The notes under the pieces are model-generated. The model was not told where the DNA came from, ran no database searches, and saw only the letters and a program-made list of their open reading frames with translations. The translations under genes and the position numbers were made by a program. From an uncultured Actinoplanes sp. (GTDB lineage Bacteria; Actinomycetota; Actinomycetes; Mycobacteriales; Micromonosporaceae), in the NCBI RefSeq assembly GCF_934643405.1, contig NZ_CAKUCL010000172.1, positions 1 to 15,065 of the forward strand: DNA of 15,065 nt, in the 5' to 3' direction. The first letter of the stretch is position 1. Each line of letters opens with the position of its first letter. Shown here piece after piece: positions 13,224-15,065 of this stretch.

Positions 13224-15065
13224 CTACTTCACCCCGGCCATGTCCATTCCGCGCAGCTCCTTCTTCAGCTCGCCCATCTCGTCGCGGATGCGGGCCGCCA
13301 GCTCGAACTGCAACTCCCGCGCCGCCGCCAGCATCTGCTCGTTCAGATCCTGGATCAGCTGGGCCAGCTCGGCCCGGGCCATGCCCTCGCGGGCCGGGCC
13401 CGAGGTGCTGCGGGCCTTCGACCTCGTCTCGGGCACCGGAGCCTTGCCGCGGGAGATCTGGCGACCGCCGCCGCCGACCATCGGGCCGGTCACCGCGGCG
13501 TCGGTGTCCTCGGCCTCGCGGTAGATGTCGTCGAGGATGTCGTGGATCTTCTTGCGCAGGGCCTGCGGCTTGATGCCGTTCGCCTCGTTGTGGGCGATCT
13601 GCTTGGCGCGGCGGCGGTTGGTCTCGTCGATGGCGTCGCGCATCGACGGGGTCATCTTGTCCGCATACATGTGGACCTCGCCGGAGACGTTACGCGCGGC
13701 ACGGCCGATCGTCTGGATCAGGGAACGACCGGAGCGCAGGAAGCCCTCCTTGTCCGCGTCGAGGATCGCGACCAGCGACACCTCGGGCAGGTCGAGACCC
13801 TCCCGCAGCAGGTTGATGCCGACGAGCACGTCGTAGTCGCCCTTGCGCAGCTCCTTCAGCAGCTCGACACGCCGCAAGGTGTCCACCTCGGAGTGCAGGT
13901 AACGCACCCGGATGCCGTTCTCCAGCAGATAGTCGGTGAGGTCCTCGGCCATCTTCTTGGTGAGCGTGGTGACCAGCACCCGCTCGTTGCGCTCGGTGCG
14001 CAGCTGGATCTCGTGCATCAGGTCGTCGATCTGGCCCTTGGTCGGCTTGACCACGACCTGAGGGTCGACCAGGCCGGTCGGGCGGATCACCTGCTCGACG
14101 AACTCGCCCTGCGCCTGCTGCATCTCCCACGGCCCGGGCGTCGCGGACAGGAACACCATCTGACCGACCCGCTCGAGGAACTCGTCGAACCGCAGCGGAC
14201 GGTTGTCGGCGGCGCTCGGCAGCCGGAACCCGTGCTCGATCAGGATCCGCTTGCGCGAGGCGTCCCCCTCGTACATGCCGCCGATCTGCGGGATCGTCAC
14301 GTGCGACTCGTCGATGACGGTGATGTAGTCGTCCGGGAAGTAGTCCAGCAGGGTGAACGACGGCTCCCCGTACGTCCGGCCGTCCATGTGCATCGAATAG
14401 TTCTCGATGCCGTTGCAGAAGCCGACCTGCCGCATCATCTCGATGTCGTACTGCGTCCGCATCCGCAGCCGCTGCGCCTCGAGCAGCTTGCCCTGCCGCT
14501 CGAACTCGGCCAGCCGCTCCTCCAGCTCCGCCTCGATGTCGCGGATCGCCCGCTCCATCCGCTCCGGACCGGCGACGTAGTGCGTGGCCGGGAAGATGAT
14601 CAGCTCGTCGACCTCACGGATCACCTCGCCGGTCAGCGGGTGCAGGTAGTACAGCTTTTCGACCTCGTCGCCGAAGAGCTCAATGCGAACAGCCAGTTCC
14701 TCGTACGCCGGGATGATCTCCAGTGTGTCGCCACGGACCCGGAACGTGCCCCGCTGGAAGGACATGTCGTTACGCGAATACTGAATGTCGACCAGCCGGC
14801 GCAGCAGCTTGTCCCGGTCGATCTCGCCGCCGACCTTGACCTTGACGGCCCGGTCGACATACTCCTGCGGGGTGCCCAGGCCGTAGATCGCGCTGACCGT
14901 GGCCACCACGACCACGTCACGCCGGGTGAGCAGGGACATCGTCGCGGAGTGCCGCAGCCGCTCGACCTCCTCGTTGACCGAGGAGTCCTTCTCGATGTAG
15001 GTGTCGGTCTGAGCGATGTACGCCTCAGGCTGGTAGTAGTCGTAGTAGCTGACGAAGTATTCGAC
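13224..15065 (-). CDS. uvrB: UvrB, excinuclease ABC subunit B (lacks its N-terminus)
   Basis: UvrB is the helicase-like subunit that verifies damage, opens the helix and recruits UvrC. 613 residues plus the stop are visible; roughly the first 90-100 residues, including Walker A, lie beyond the right edge. The visible part begins with the beta-hairpin region VEYFVSYYDYYQPEAY, used to pry strands apart. It continues with the DESH motif in VIDESHVTIPQ, LSATPGPWE, GINLLREGLDLPEVSLV (motif V) and QTIGRAARN (motif VI), and ends with the C-terminal UVR coiled-coil (about the last 40 residues, LQFELAARIRDEMGELKKEL) that binds UvrC. A Gly/Ser/Arg-rich linker precedes the UVR motif. The stop is TGA or TAG-type at 13224-13226, followed by a hairpin. 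No frame damage is seen. Confidence 0.98.
   Translation of the reverse strand, partial: VEYFVSYYDYYQPEAYIAQTDTYIEKDSSVNEEVERLRHSATMSLLTRRDVVVVATVSAIYGLGTPQEYVDRAVKVKVGGEIDRDKLLRRLVDIQYSRNDMSFQRGTFRVRGDTLEIIPAYEELAVRIELFGDEVEKLYYLHPLTGEVIREVDELIIFPATHYVAGPERMERAIRDIEAELEERLAEFERQGKLLEAQRLRMRTQYDIEMMRQVGFCNGIENYSMHMDGRTYGEPSFTLLDYFPDDYITVIDESHVTIPQIGGMYEGDASRKRILIEHGFRLPSAADNRPLRFDEFLERVGQMVFLSATPGPWEMQQAQGEFVEQVIRPTGLVDPQVVVKPTKGQIDDLMHEIQLRTERNERVLVTTLTKKMAEDLTDYLLENGIRVRYLHSEVDTLRRVELLKELRKGDYDVLVGINLLREGLDLPEVSLVAILDADKEGFLRSGRSLIQTIGRAARNVSGEVHMYADKMTPSMRDAIDETNRRRAKQIAHNEANGIKPQALRKKIHDILDDIYREAEDTDAAVTGPMVGGGGRQISRGKAPVPETRSKARSTSGPAREGMARAELAQLIQDLNEQMLAAARELQFELAARIRDEMGELKKELRGMDMAGVK

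Overview
The window is high-GC actinobacterial chromosome with strong G/C bias at third codon positions and frequent GTG starts. A mycothiol-dependent enzyme, SigE-type sigma-factor remains and the general gene style suggest a Micromonosporaceae-like actinomycete (Actinoplanes or a relative). The genus is an inference; no rRNA or marker gene settles it.

The window is bounded by two excision-repair genes on the minus strand: the 5' part of uvrA at the left (1-1277) and most of uvrB at the right (13224-15065). About 12 kb of mainly housekeeping and accessory genes lie between them. Left block: uvrA with a possible DNA-damage promoter; a minus-strand pair of rsgA (ribosome-assembly GTPase) and a large GT-C-like membrane protein, preceded by a leader peptide and hairpin that could control rsgA translation; then, divergently, a plus-strand pair of a mycothiol-dependent maleylpyruvate-isomerase-family enzyme and a metallo-beta-lactamase-fold hydrolase.

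Centre: a wrecked SigE-family sigma gene; an isochorismatase-family hydrolase (minus) divergent from a ClpP-like protein (plus) that has lost all three catalytic residues; and, convergent with it across a shared terminator, a stand-alone, strongly divergent ribosomal protein L11 (minus). This L11 keeps the rRNA-binding C-terminal domain but has lost the proline-rich helix that contacts thiopeptides and the factor-binding centre. I regard it as the most interesting item. A lytic-transglycosylase-like lipoprotein (minus) and typA/bipA (plus) then diverge from one promoter region.

Right block: after the typA terminator comes about 870 bp with no convincing gene. It holds a 33-bp tandem repeat array, a degenerate 35-36-bp repeat and strong palindromes. 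Then terC (minus), a manganese-exporter-type membrane protein, sits behind what looks like a yybP-ykoY manganese riboswitch, followed upstream by a hairpin after uvrB.

Themes are DNA repair (uvrA, uvrB), translation and ribosome maturation (rsgA, L11 paralogue, typA) and metal or thiol homeostasis (terC with its riboswitch, the mycothiol pair). No phage, insertion sequence, tRNA, rRNA or CRISPR array was seen.
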